DNA of 64,000 bases, taken from NCBI GenBank assembly GCA_016713535.1, contig JADJOY010000009.1, forward strand, positions 62,001 through 126,000. Reading direction: 5' to 3'. The stretch comes from JADJOY01 sp016713535 [NCBI: Deltaproteobacteria bacterium] (lineage in GTDB: Bacteria > JADJOY01). The notes below the pieces were generated by a model. That model worked only from the letters and a program-made list of their open reading frames with translations. It did not search any database and was not told the origin of the DNA. Shown piece by piece: positions 15,909 through 23,880 of the stretch. Each line of letters begins with the position of its first letter. Position 1 is the first letter of the stretch. A program made the position numbers and the translations under genes.

Positions 15909-16915
15909 TTCGGGGGGCTCTTCCAGCCCCCCGCCGCGCGGGGTGAGTCCCGGCGGAAAGCCGCCTGAGCCCGGCGACGGGGGATGGAACCCCCGTCTAC
16001 GATGGTTTTCGACGGCCGCGTGGCGGGCCCGTGGGGGGCTCGGGGGCCCCGCCGGAGCGCCGGCCCAGCCGCCCCTCCGGCGGGAGGGTGGCCGCCCGAG
16101 GTTCGCCGGGGGCGGGTCGGGCCGCCGGCGGGTCCGAGCCCCGCCGGCCGGCTCCCCGCGCCGCCCACCCAGTCACGGACCTGCTCGGCCATCCACACGG
16201 GATCGTCGGTGGAGAGGTCGTGGCCGCCGCTCGGATGAACGCGAAACGGCGCGCGGTAGCGCTCGGCGATGGCGCGCGGGCACGCCGGGTGGCAGAGCCC
16301 GTCGCGGGCGCCGATCAGCACCAGCATCGGGGTGCGCACCGCCGCGGGCGCGCGGAAGCGCGCCGCCGCGAGCACCTGCCGGACGACGTTGGCGCGCCGC
16401 ATCGGGCGGTCGAGCTGGTAGGCCGCCCACGTCCGCGCCCGCTCCTCGGTGTCCCTGCACTGGGTGGTGGTCAGGCCGATCACCAGCCGCTCGCGGGTGA
16501 GCCCGTCGTCGGTGGCGAGCACACGCAGCACCGTGCCGGCGGAGCCGAGCGTCATGCGCTGCCACGCCGGGCTCAGGTCCGAGACGCTCGAGTTGACCAC
16601 CACCACCCGCTCGAAGTCCTCGGGGCGCGCGCCGCACCACGCGATCGAGACCATCCCGCCCAGCGAGATCCCGAAGAGCCCCCAGGCGCCGGGATGCTGC
16701 GCGCGCAACGCGAGCCATCGCGCGCGAACGTCTTCCGCCATCGCCGGCACCGAGAGCGGTGCCGAGCGCTGGCACTCGGTGCCCGCGCCGGGAAGATCGA
16801 GGCGGTGGACCGTCACACCGGGCACGGTGCGCGCCAGCACCTCGGGGAACTCGCTCCAGTGACGCTGCTCACGGGCGAGACCGCGGAGCAACAACCAGTT
16901 CGTGGGGATCGTCAT
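15866..16915 (-). CDS. Alpha/beta-hydrolase with a doubtful C-terminal tail
   Basis: A 349-residue frame of which about the first 255 residues form an alpha/beta hydrolase. The nucleophile elbow is GLFGISLGGM, the acid is probably in the ARDGLCHPAC region (MLVLIGARDG), and the histidine is in HPSGGHDLSTDDP. Lid residues are few, suggesting a small esterase or lipase-like enzyme. ATG 16915 (MTIPTNWLLLRG) is chosen; the upstream extension is Arg/Pro-rich. After VRDWVGG the last 90 residues are Gly/Pro/Arg-rich, run through two hairpins and overlap the AsmA-like gene, so the true stop may be earlier and hidden by a sequence error. It is 52 bp downstream of the NTF2-like gene. Confidence 0.8.
   Translation of the reverse strand: MTIPTNWLLLRGLAREQRHWSEFPEVLARTVPGVTVHRLDLPGAGTECQRSAPLSVPAMAEDVRARWLALRAQHPGAWGLFGISLGGMVSIAWCGARPEDFERVVVVNSSVSDLSPAWQRMTLGSAGTVLRVLATDDGLTRERLVIGLTTTQCRDTEERARTWAAYQLDRPMRRANVVRQVLAAARFRAPAAVRTPMLVLIGARDGLCHPACPRAIAERYRAPFRVHPSGGHDLSTDDPVWMAEQVRDWVGGAGSRPAGLGPAGGPTRPRRTSGGHPPAGGAAGPALRRGPRAPHGPATRPSKTIVDGGSIPRRRAQAAFRRDSPRAAGGWKSPPNYSIRAPPSGSIRM
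15912..15932. terminator. GC-rich hairpin between convergent genes
   Basis: GGGGGGCT (15912-15919), loop CTTCC, AGCCCCCC (15925-15932) is a perfect 8-bp stem just after the AsmA-like stop. There is no T-run. It may end transcription from both sides, although it lies inside the extended frame of the hydrolase gene. Confidence 0.5.
15976..15997. repeat. Second GC-rich hairpin in the convergent junction
   Basis: GACGGGGG (15976-15983), loop ATGGAA, CCCCCGTC (15990-15997): a perfect 8-bp stem. With the hairpin at 15912 it makes a structured block in the low-complexity 3' part of the hydrolase frame. It may be a dispersed genomic repeat. Confidence 0.4.
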
Positions 16916-16967
16916 GGCACGCGCGAGGATAGTCGACCGGCGCCACGAGTGAGGGGGGGCCGACGCC

Positions 16968-17393
16968 TCACTCGGCCGGCAGCCAGGTCTCGTGCAGCCG
17001 CAGCCAGGCGAGGCCGTTGGGCGCGCCCGCACGCACGCGGAGGATCGCGGTGGCGACGCGCCCGCGCACCACGTCGCGGTAGTGCTGCCACTCCTCGTAG
17101 GTCGCGACCGCCAGGTCTGCGGAGCGGGCCTCGCACCGCAGCCCCTCGATGCGAATCCGTCCCGGCGGCACCGAGTCCTCCCACCAGCCGTGGAGCTCGA
17201 AGAGGCGCGCGATCAGCCCGCCGCGGTCCACCACGCGCCCCGCCGGCATCACCACCGAGAGCTCGGGCTCCATGACCGACGTGAAGCGCGCGAGCGCTGT
17301 CTCGGTCTTCGGCAGCGTGCCGTTGAACCAGTCCTCGATGAGCTGGTGGATCTCGAGCACCTCCCGGGCGAACGGCTCGGAGGCATTGCTCAC
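16968..17393 (-). CDS. NTF2/SnoaL-like small protein
   Basis: A 141-residue protein starting MSNASEPFAREVLEIHQLIEDW. Length, the early helix, and beta-rich later half (VATYEEWQHYRD, TAILRVRAG, WLRLHETWLP) fit a DUF4440/SnoaL-like NTF2 fold; no catalytic motif is evident. The start is GTG 17393, whose GTGA overlaps the stop of the CrtC-like gene upstream, so the two are translationally coupled. Members bind or convert small hydrophobic ligands. Assignment rests on pattern only. Confidence 0.65.
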   Translation of the reverse strand: MSNASEPFAREVLEIHQLIEDWFNGTLPKTETALARFTSVMEPELSVVMPAGRVVDRGGLIARLFELHGWWEDSVPPGRIRIEGLRCEARSADLAVATYEEWQHYRDVVRGRVATAILRVRAGAPNGLAWLRLHETWLPAE

Positions 17394-18394
17394 GCGCGCA
17401 CCGAGATGCCGTGGCTCGCGTCGTCGGTGAGGATCTCGAACGCCGCGCGATGGGCCGAGCGCAGCGTCAGCGGCTCCTCGCCACGGCGGGTGAGCGTGAC
17501 CTCGCACGCGGCGATCTTGCTGTTCAAGCAGGTCTTCGAGCCGCCCGGCGGGTTGTAGTAGTTGAGCCCGCAGAAGGCGTTGCTCGGCGCCGTGATCCGC
17601 CCCGAGACACCGACGCCGCCCTGCTCGGAGCGGAAGTTCCAGTCGAAGTACTCGAAGTGCCCGTGCGCCTTGAGCGCCTGGCCGAGGGTGTTGAGCGCGT
17701 ATTCGCGCTCGCCGAGCCTGAGCACCACCAGCGTCATGAACGGTGTCCACACCGGGCCGAGCTTGATGCGGGCGGTGCTGACCTCGAGGAAGCTCTCCGG
17801 GACGCCGTCGAAGCCGCACACTTGACCCCACGCGTAATGGTCGGTGTGCTTCGAGCCCCAGTTGTGGTTCTGGCTGCCGACCCAACCGTCGATCTCGTGG
17901 CGCTCGCCGTCCACGGAGATGGCGCCCCGGTAGGTCGCGTTGGGCCAGCCGACCAGCGCCTTCGCCTTGGGGAGCGCGGCGGCGTAGAGCTTCTCGGGCA
18001 GAAGGAAGAGGGGCCGCTCTCCGCCGGAGAAGTCGAGCTGCCACGCGATCTCGTGTCCGCCGAGACCCGCGCGGCCGTCGAGGGACCCATCGTGGAGCGT
18101 GGCGGTGCCGATCTGGGCGCCGAGCTTGGTCTCGTCGAAGCGGCAATTGGCGAGCGGCTCCTCGTGCTTCACCGCCACGATCTTGTGACGCTCGCCGTCG
18201 AACCAGATCGCCCACAGCTCGCCGAGGGCGCCGTGCGGCTGATCGGCGGGGCGGAAGATCGTGTAGCGGATCCAGAACGCGAGCGGGCGCGTGGGATGGT
18301 TGGCGCGCTGGAAGAAGCTCTCGTAGTGCCCGCCACCGGTGGGACGGTAGCGGATGGCGTTCCAGCGGCTGCGCTCGGCGGTGAGGTCGGTCAT
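17390..18394 (-). CDS. CrtC/AttH-like lipocalin-fold protein
   Basis: A 334-residue protein with the motif WVGSQNHNWGSKHTDHYAWGQ, similar to the GxxxHNWG core of carotenoid 1,2-hydratase (CrtC) and AttH-like proteins. These have two lipocalin-like barrels and act on hydrophobic substrates by acid/base catalysis with Asp and His. No signal peptide is visible. ATG 18394 (MTDLTAERSRW) is chosen because upstream frame is low complexity. It is the first gene of a minus-strand group of three and divergent from the Spy-like gene. No carotenoid genes are nearby, so carotenoid hydration is only one possibility. Confidence 0.7.
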   Translation of the reverse strand: MTDLTAERSRWNAIRYRPTGGGHYESFFQRANHPTRPLAFWIRYTIFRPADQPHGALGELWAIWFDGERHKIVAVKHEEPLANCRFDETKLGAQIGTATLHDGSLDGRAGLGGHEIAWQLDFSGGERPLFLLPEKLYAAALPKAKALVGWPNATYRGAISVDGERHEIDGWVGSQNHNWGSKHTDHYAWGQVCGFDGVPESFLEVSTARIKLGPVWTPFMTLVVLRLGEREYALNTLGQALKAHGHFEYFDWNFRSEQGGVGVSGRITAPSNAFCGLNYYNPPGGSKTCLNSKIAACEVTLTRRGEEPLTLRSAHRAAFEILTDDASHGISVRA

Positions 18395-18551
18395 GACGCG
18401 CCTCGGTGGACCGATCGAGGTCCCGGGGAGGACGAGGGTGGGACGGATGCGGATCCCGTCCGGCACAGTCTCCCGCCCGCCGCGGGCCCCGACAAGGGCC
18501 GAGCCCGCTTCACGTTTCTTCACGGCGGGACAACAACGCAGCAAGCCTGCA

Positions 18552-18566
18552 GGTGCATGTTGCACC
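18552..18566. promoter_or_regulatory. Inverted repeat GGTGCA-TGT-TGCACC in divergent promoter region
   Basis: A perfect 6-bp inverted repeat with a 3-base centre lies in the 249-bp gap between the CrtC-like gene and the Spy-like gene, 78 bp before the latter. It could bind a dimeric regulator. The rest of this gap shows no gene and no clear promoter. Confidence 0.35.
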
Positions 18567-18643
18567 ACGTCGCCGGATGGACCGGCGCGCGAAACGCGGC
18601 CGCCGACGCGCGAACCACGCGCCCGCGGCCCGGGAGGATCGAG

Positions 18644-19360
18644 ATGAACCCACACAACGTACGCCGTGGCGTGCTGGTCGGCGGCATGGCCCTGGCCGCG
18701 GCGCTCGCACTGGTGGCGCCGAGCGGCGCCGGCAGTAACAGCCCCGCGAAGGCGGACACCACGAGCGACTCGGCGGCTCCGTGCGGGGCCGACCACGGTC
18801 CGTGCAAGGGACCGTGCGGCGCCGGGGAAGGCCACGGGCCCCACGGGATGGGGATGGGCCCCGGCATGGGCATGGGTATGGGGCGCATGGGCGGCGGCCC
18901 GCTGGTGATGGCGCTCGGCGGCGCGCTCGACCAGGCCAAGCTCACCGAGGCGCAGAAGGCCACCCTCGAGGGCTTGCGCAAGCAAGCCGACCAGGTCCGC
19001 GACGACGCCCGCACCAAGTTCGAGTCGGCGCACGCGGACTTCGAGGCGGAGCTCGCCAAGAACGAGCCCGACCTGCGTGCCCACGCGACCAAGATGGGCG
19101 CGCTCCACGACGAGATGCGCAAGAGCTTCGACGGCATCCGCGACGGCTACCTCGGGCTCTACGACGGGCTCAGCGCCGACCAGAAGAAGGAGGTCGTGAC
19201 CGCGCTGCGCTCGCGCGTCGAGCAGGTGAAGAAGATGCATTCGCAGTGGAAGGACGGGCACCACGGCAAGGGTGGCGGGGCACCCCACCCGCGCACGGGT
19301 GAGGGCCGGCCGCCACCGCGCCCTGGTGGCGGACACCAGCTCCGCCACCCGGCGCCGTGA
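18644..19360 (+). CDS. Spy/CpxP-like periplasmic protein with His/Met/Cys-rich region
   Basis: A 238-residue secreted protein. A signal peptide (residues 1 to about 30, ending APSGAGS) is followed by a Cys/Gly/His/Met-rich segment containing GPHGMGMGPGMGMGMGRMGG, suited to metal binding. Then comes a helical domain with KLTEAQKATLEGL and LSADQKKEVVTALRSR, the LTxxQ-type motifs of Spy/CpxP/ZraP proteins. The C-terminus is again His/Gly/Pro-rich. These proteins are periplasmic chaperones or zinc/copper sensors. ATG 18644 has a GGGAGGA ribosome-binding site. A CpxR/CpxA-like pair lies 0.6 kb downstream, which fits the classic envelope-stress module. Confidence 0.85.
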   Translation: MNPHNVRRGVLVGGMALAAALALVAPSGAGSNSPAKADTTSDSAAPCGADHGPCKGPCGAGEGHGPHGMGMGPGMGMGMGRMGGGPLVMALGGALDQAKLTEAQKATLEGLRKQADQVRDDARTKFESAHADFEAELAKNEPDLRAHATKMGALHDEMRKSFDGIRDGYLGLYDGLSADQKKEVVTALRSRVEQVKKMHSQWKDGHHGKGGGAPHPRTGEGRPPPRPGGGHQLRHPAP

Positions 19361-19431
19361 CGGGCATGGCTTCACCGCCGCGACTCGGTCATCCTTCGTG
19401 CCACGGGCCGACGACAGGAGAGGATCGAGTC

Positions 19432-19905
19432 ATGAGCCATCGATGGCGAAGCGCGCGGAACGGGTTGCTGGCGCTCGTGTTGACCGCGAGCGCGTGCGTG
19501 AGCGGCGGTGTCGACCAGCCCGGATCGGGCGGTGGCGGCGGAGGAGGTGGTGGTGGTGGTGGCGAGGAGATCGCCCGGTGGCTCGCGGGGTCGGTGGCGA
19601 TGACCGGCGACGAGGCCTACACCTACGCGAACGTGATCCTCGAGTTCAGTCAGGAACCGTCCGGCGTCGCGATCTCGGCCACCGCCGGCGACACCACCTA
19701 CGTCTGGAGCGGCGCCTACACCCGCTCCGGCGACGTCATCTCGACCGAGGCGCTCCCCGAATCGTCGGCCGGCAACGACGACCTCATGACCCTCGACGCA
19801 CAGCTCATCGGCAACACCCTCACCGGCACTCTCACCGAGTCCTACCCCAAGCTCGGCCGCGTCTTCGAGGTGACCGGCAACTTCACCGCCGACAAGTCCT
19901 CGTGA
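19432..19905 (+). CDS. Small lipoprotein with poly-glycine linker
   Basis: A 157-residue protein with a signal peptide and lipobox LTASAC, then a run of about 12 glycines and a 110-residue beta-rich domain (WLAGSVAMTGDEAYTY to VFEVTGNFTADKSS). I do not recognise the domain. The Gly run should be a flexible tether from the membrane. ATG 19432 follows an AGGAGAGG ribosome-binding site. Lying between the Spy-like gene and the response regulator, it may belong to the same envelope-stress regulon. Confidence 0.78.
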   Translation: MSHRWRSARNGLLALVLTASACVSGGVDQPGSGGGGGGGGGGGGEEIARWLAGSVAMTGDEAYTYANVILEFSQEPSGVAISATAGDTTYVWSGAYTRSGDVISTEALPESSAGNDDLMTLDAQLIGNTLTGTLTESYPKLGRVFEVTGNFTADKSS

Positions 19906-19914
19906 TCGCTCCGC

Positions 19915-19931
19915 GACGCCGCAACGGCGTC
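19915..19931 (+). other. Short hairpin between lipoprotein and response-regulator genes
   Basis: GACGCCG (19915-19921), loop CAA, CGGCGTC (19925-19931). There is no T-run. It may reduce read-through into the regulator gene or stabilise the upstream message. Confidence 0.35.
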
Positions 19932-19951
19932 CCGGCGGGGAGCCCACGTCC

Positions 19952-20692
19952 ATGACCCGCCCCACGAACCCGCCCGACCCTTCGACCACCAGCGACGAGC
20001 CCACGATCCACGCCCTGCTCGTTGAGGACGATCGGCGCCTCGCCGACCTCACCCGCGAGTACCTCGTCCGCCACGGGCTCGTGGTGACGATCGCGAACGA
20101 CGGCGAGACCGGCCTCTCGCAGGCCCTCGCCCATCGCTTCGACGTCGTGCTCCTCGACCTCATGCTGCCCGGGCTGGGCGGGATGGAGGTGTGCCGCCGG
20201 CTGCGCGACCGCTCCGACGTGCCGGTGATCATGCTGACGGCGCGCGGCGAGGAAGCCGATCGGGTGATGGGCCTCGAGATCGGCGCCGACGATTACCTGC
20301 CGAAGCCGTTCTCGTCGCGCGAGCTGCTGGCGCGCATCCGCGCCCAGGTTCGGCGCGCCCGCGGTCGCGCCGGCCCGCGCACCCACGCGCTGGCGGTCGA
20401 CGGGCTCGAGCTCGATCCGGCGACGCTCACCGCCACGCTCGACGGCGAGGCGCTCGAGCTCACCAGCTACGAGTTCGCGCTGCTGTTCGCCCTCGCCGAC
20501 GCCGCCGGGCGCGTGCTGAGCCGCGAGCGGCTCATCGAGCTCGCCGGCGGCAGCCCCGACGAGTCGTTCGATCGGTCGATCGACGTCCACGTCTCGCGGC
20601 TGCGCCAGAAGCTCGGCGACGACCCGCGCCACCCGCGCCGCATCCGCACCGTGCGCGGCGCGGGCTATCAGCTCCTGAGGCGCTCGGCGTGA
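19952..20692 (+). CDS. OmpR-family response regulator, CpxR-like
   Basis: A 246-residue two-component regulator. The receiver domain has the acidic pair in LLVEDDRRL, phosphorylation site Asp69 (VVLLDLMLPG), the conserved Thr (VIMLTARGEE) and Lys in YLPKPF. The C-terminal winged helix (LTSYEFALLFAL, SFDRSIDVHVSRLRQKL, TVRGAGYQLL) is of OmpR type. The first 18 residues are Pro/Thr-rich. The histidine kinase gene overlaps its stop (GTGA). The neighbouring Spy/CpxP-like gene suggests control of envelope or metal stress genes. Confidence 0.95.
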   Translation: MTRPTNPPDPSTTSDEPTIHALLVEDDRRLADLTREYLVRHGLVVTIANDGETGLSQALAHRFDVVLLDLMLPGLGGMEVCRRLRDRSDVPVIMLTARGEEADRVMGLEIGADDYLPKPFSSRELLARIRAQVRRARGRAGPRTHALAVDGLELDPATLTATLDGEALELTSYEFALLFALADAAGRVLSRERLIELAGGSPDESFDRSIDVHVSRLRQKLGDDPRHPRRIRTVRGAGYQLLRRSA

Positions 20693-22095
20693 CGAGCTCG
20701 TCGCCGAGCCTCCCCAAGCAGCGCCTCTTCTGGCGCATCTACGCCCACGGCTTGCTGCTGGTGACGGCGTCGGCGATCGCGGTGTTCGCGATCACCTCGT
20801 GGCTCGGGCCGCCCGCCCCGTGGCAGGGACGCCCCGGCATGATGTTCGATCGCGCGCTCAGCGCGGATCTCTCGAGCGTCCTCGACGAGCCGCGGCTGCT
20901 GCGCGAGAAGGTCGCGGACCTCTCCGAGAGCCTGGGCGCGGACGTCGCCGTCTATCGCGCGGACGGGACCCGCATGGCGGCGGCGGGTGCCCTGCCACCG
21001 AGGCCACTCGACGGACCGATGCCGATCGGCACGCCGTGGATGGTGGGCGAGCCCCCGCACATGCGCCACGATCGCTGGGTTCGGACGGTCTACCTCGGCG
21101 GCTGGCCGCGCCTCGCGTACGCGCGAATCGCGCCCAACACGCGCCGGCTGGTGCTCCACGCCGAGCTGATCATCGGCGTGCTGGTGGTGCTCACGGCACT
21201 CTCCTATCCGATGGCGCGCGCGCTCGCGCGGCCGCTCGAGAAGCTCACGGCGACCGCGGCCGAGCTGGGTCGCGGCAACCTGGCGGCGCGTACCGGCTTC
21301 CGCCGCAGCGACGAGGTCGGCGCGCTCGCGGGTGCCTTCGACCAGATGGCGGAGCGCATCGAGTCGTTCGTACGCAGCGAGAAGGAGCTGCTGGCGGGCG
21401 TCTCTCACGAGCTGCGCACGCCGCTCGCGCGAGTGCGGGTCGCGCTCGAGCTCGCCGAGGAGGAATCCGCCGATCCCGCCGACGTGCGCGCGCGCCTCGC
21501 CGGGATCGGGCAGGACCTCGCCGAGCTCGAGAACATCATGGCGAACGTGTTCGCGATCGCGCGCCTCGACCACGTCGGCGCACCGGGCACCCTCGCGCTC
21601 GGCGACTCGTCGTTCGCACCCGCCGAGCTCCTCGCCGACGCCGAGAGCCGGTTTCGCGCCGCCCATCCCGAGCATCCGCTCGAGGTCGAGGTGGATGGCG
21701 AGCTTCCCGAGGTCGAGGGCGACGCGACGCTGGTGCGACGCGTCCTCGACAACCTCCTCGACAACGCGGCCGCCTACGCGGAGACGCGCCTGCCGATCGA
21801 GCTGGTGGCGCGCGCTCTCGACGAGGGAGAGGCCATCGAGATCGAGGTGCGCGACCGCGGCGCGGGGGTGAGCGACGCGGACCTGCTGCGGCTCTTCGAG
21901 CCGTTCTTCCGCAGCGACCGCAGCCGCTCGCGCAGCACCGGCGGTGTGGGACTCGGGCTCACGTTGTGCCGGCGCATCGTCGAGGCGCACGGTGGACGCA
22001 TCACCGCCGAGCGGCGCGAGGGCGGTGGCCTCTCGATGCGCGTGCGTTTGCCGCGCGCCCGTGCCCCGGCCCGGTCCGCGAGGACGTCCTCGTAG
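20689..22095 (+). CDS. Sensor histidine kinase, CpxA-like
   Basis: A 468-residue membrane kinase. A first helix near residues 20-38 and a second near 160-180 enclose a periplasmic sensor of about 120 residues. HAMP (ARPLEKLTATAAELGRGNL), the His phosphorylation box VSHELRTPLARVRVAL and an ATPase domain with DNLLDNAAAYAE, VRDRGAGV, and GGVGLGLTLCRRI follow. The start is GTG 20689, overlapping the regulator stop. It should phosphorylate the neighbouring regulator. The periplasmic part could be contacted by the Spy-like protein, as CpxP does with CpxA; that is inference. Confidence 0.95.
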   Translation: MTSSSPSLPKQRLFWRIYAHGLLLVTASAIAVFAITSWLGPPAPWQGRPGMMFDRALSADLSSVLDEPRLLREKVADLSESLGADVAVYRADGTRMAAAGALPPRPLDGPMPIGTPWMVGEPPHMRHDRWVRTVYLGGWPRLAYARIAPNTRRLVLHAELIIGVLVVLTALSYPMARALARPLEKLTATAAELGRGNLAARTGFRRSDEVGALAGAFDQMAERIESFVRSEKELLAGVSHELRTPLARVRVALELAEEESADPADVRARLAGIGQDLAELENIMANVFAIARLDHVGAPGTLALGDSSFAPAELLADAESRFRAAHPEHPLEVEVDGELPEVEGDATLVRRVLDNLLDNAAAYAETRLPIELVARALDEGEAIEIEVRDRGAGVSDADLLRLFEPFFRSDRSRSRSTGGVGLGLTLCRRIVEAHGGRITAERREGGGLSMRVRLPRARAPARSARTSS

Positions 22096-22096
22096 C

Positions 22097-22115
22097 GCGG
22101 GGGCTCGTCCCCCGC
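22097..22115. terminator. Hairpin between convergent kinase and glycosylase genes
   Basis: GCGGGGG (22097-22103), loop CTCGT, CCCCCGC (22109-22115): a perfect 7-bp stem in the 32-bp gap between two converging genes. No T-run. It could act in both directions. Confidence 0.5.
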
Positions 22116-22127
22116 CGAGCGAGCCGA

Positions 22128-22970
22128 TCAGCCGCGGACGCCGCGCTCGTCGAGGGCGGCGAGGAGCCCGCGCGCCCAGGTCTCCGGCACCGCGCGCGCC
22201 GGGTGCTCCCACTCGATGACCGGTAGCGCCGGGAACGCCTCGGCGAGCCGCTCCTTCATGACGGCGGCCACGTCGCGCCCGAACAGGATCGCGGCGCGTG
22301 GCGCGAGCCCCTCGATCGCCTCCCGCGCCGCGAGCCAGCGCAATCGCGCCATCTCGTCCTGGAGCGCGCGCGCGTCGTGGGTTCCGCGTGCGCGCGCCAC
22401 GCGCACCAGGTCGGCCGGCGTGCGGTTCTCGCGGGCGGCTCGATCCATGAAGAGCAGCGTGCAGGGGTTGGCGACGATCACGTCGGTGAAGCCCGCCTCG
22501 GCCGAGCCCCAGCCGAGCTCCAGGAAGCGGTAGACCCGCACCGCCGACGACTCGAAGGTGCGCGTGAGGTAGGGGCGGAGGGAGGCCGGCGCGAGCCCCG
22601 GGATCGCCAGCGACTCACCGCGCCGCGCGAGCTCCCTCGCGAGCCGGGGCAGACACGACTCGACCCGCTTGAGATCGGTGAACGGGATCCCGCTCTGCGC
22701 CATGCCGTACGGGCCGGGGTTGAGACCGAACACCACCAGCGGCGCCGGACGCGGCGGATAGAGCGCGCGGAAGTGCTTGTGCCAGCGCTCGCCGTAGAGC
22801 CCTGGGTTCCACACCTCCCAACCGGTCGCCGCCTCGATCCGCGGCGCGAAGCGGTCCCAGCGGCGGGCCGCTGCGAGCTTGGTTCGTGCCCAGTGGCTGG
22901 CGGCTCGCGTCTCGACGCGCTCTGCAGGAACGGCCGTCTTCCTCACGTTTGGTGCCTTCTCGCCATCCAC
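22128..22970 (-). CDS. SMUG1-like uracil-DNA glycosylase
   Basis: About 280 residues. Motif 1 reads GLNPGPYGMAQSGIPF, matching the SMUG1 signature with its Asn and GMAQ segment. Motif 2 is near the C-terminus in WEHPARAVPETW, where SMUG1 has HPSPRNP. The enzyme removes uracil and oxidised pyrimidines from DNA in base-excision repair. The start is uncertain: GTG 22970 gives a short basic lead-in, GTG 22946 is possible, and ATG 23084 is open but would overlap the promoter region of the divergent DUF4331 gene. It converges on the kinase gene. Confidence 0.82.
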   Translation of the reverse strand: MDGEKAPNVRKTAVPAERVETRAASHWARTKLAAARRWDRFAPRIEAATGWEVWNPGLYGERWHKHFRALYPPRPAPLVVFGLNPGPYGMAQSGIPFTDLKRVESCLPRLARELARRGESLAIPGLAPASLRPYLTRTFESSAVRVYRFLELGWGSAEAGFTDVIVANPCTLLFMDRAARENRTPADLVRVARARGTHDARALQDEMARLRWLAAREAIEGLAPRAAILFGRDVAAVMKERLAEAFPALPVIEWEHPARAVPETWARGLLAALDERGVRG

Positions 22971-23122
22971 ACATCCGCCACGCGGGTTGGATCGTATGGG
23001 AATCGACGCGCACCTCGCGCGTCCAGGTGACCGAGCCCACGGCGGCCTCTCGTCCGCGGGCCGGAAGGCCTTGGCCGTCTCCACCCATCGACGCCGCTCG
23101 CGACGTCACAGGAGGTTCTCGC

Positions 23123-23830
23123 ATGCCTAGCACGAAACGAAGGTGGCCGGTGGCGGCGTGCGCCGCGCTGGCGCTCGCGGCGCCCGCGGGTGCTGCGGAT
23201 CATCGCGACTCGCCATCGGTGATCGCCGACCCGAGCGCGGACATCGCCGACGTGTTCGCGTGGTCGTCCGCGAACGGCCAGTCGCTCAACCTGGTGATGA
23301 CCATCGGCCGCGACGTCGCCGCGGGCTTCCAGTTCTCGGACCAAGTCCAGTACGTGTTCCACACCCAGAGCGCCGCGGCCTTCAACCAGAGCCAGGCGGC
23401 GGAGGTCGACATCATCTGCCAGTTCGACGCCAACCAGGTGGCGAGCTGCTGGGCGGGCAACACCGAATACGTCACCGGCGACGCGAGCGACACTGCCGGC
23501 ATCGCCAGCACCTCCGGTGCGTTGCGGGTGTTCGCGGGCCAGCGCAACGACCCCTTCTTCTTCAACCTCGACGGGTTCAACCACACGGTCGCGATCGTCG
23601 ATTCCGTCGCGAGCACCCTGACGTTCGACGGCAACGGCTGCCCCGCGCTCGACGACGCGACCTCCGCGACGCTGCGCACCGCCCTGCAGAGCAACGCGGA
23701 CGGCAGCGGTCCCGCGACCGACACCTTCGCCGACTCCAACATCCTCGCCATCGCCGTGGTCGTGAACAAGTCGGTGGTGACCGGTGGCGGTCCCATCGTG
23801 AGCGTGTGGGGAAGCACCAACGCGCGCTGA
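23123..23830 (+). CDS. DUF4331 protein, N-terminal half
   Basis: A 235-residue secreted protein. The signal peptide ends APAGAA and the mature protein opens ADHRDSPSVIADPSADIADV, the hallmark of DUF4331 (HRDSP plus DxxDxxAF-type). These are beta-rich extracytoplasmic proteins of unknown function. Usual members are about twice as long; the C-terminal part appears here as the next gene, 50 bp downstream. ATG 23123 has an AGGAGG ribosome-binding site. No cysteine pairs or anchors beyond two or three Cys are seen. Confidence 0.85.
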   Translation: MPSTKRRWPVAACAALALAAPAGAADHRDSPSVIADPSADIADVFAWSSANGQSLNLVMTIGRDVAAGFQFSDQVQYVFHTQSAAAFNQSQAAEVDIICQFDANQVASCWAGNTEYVTGDASDTAGIASTSGALRVFAGQRNDPFFFNLDGFNHTVAIVDSVASTLTFDGNGCPALDDATSATLRTALQSNADGSGPATDTFADSNILAIAVVVNKSVVTGGGPIVSVWGSTNAR

Positions 23831-23880
23831 GCGGCCCACCCCGACTTCCCAACACAGCCACCCCGAGGAGATCCACCACC

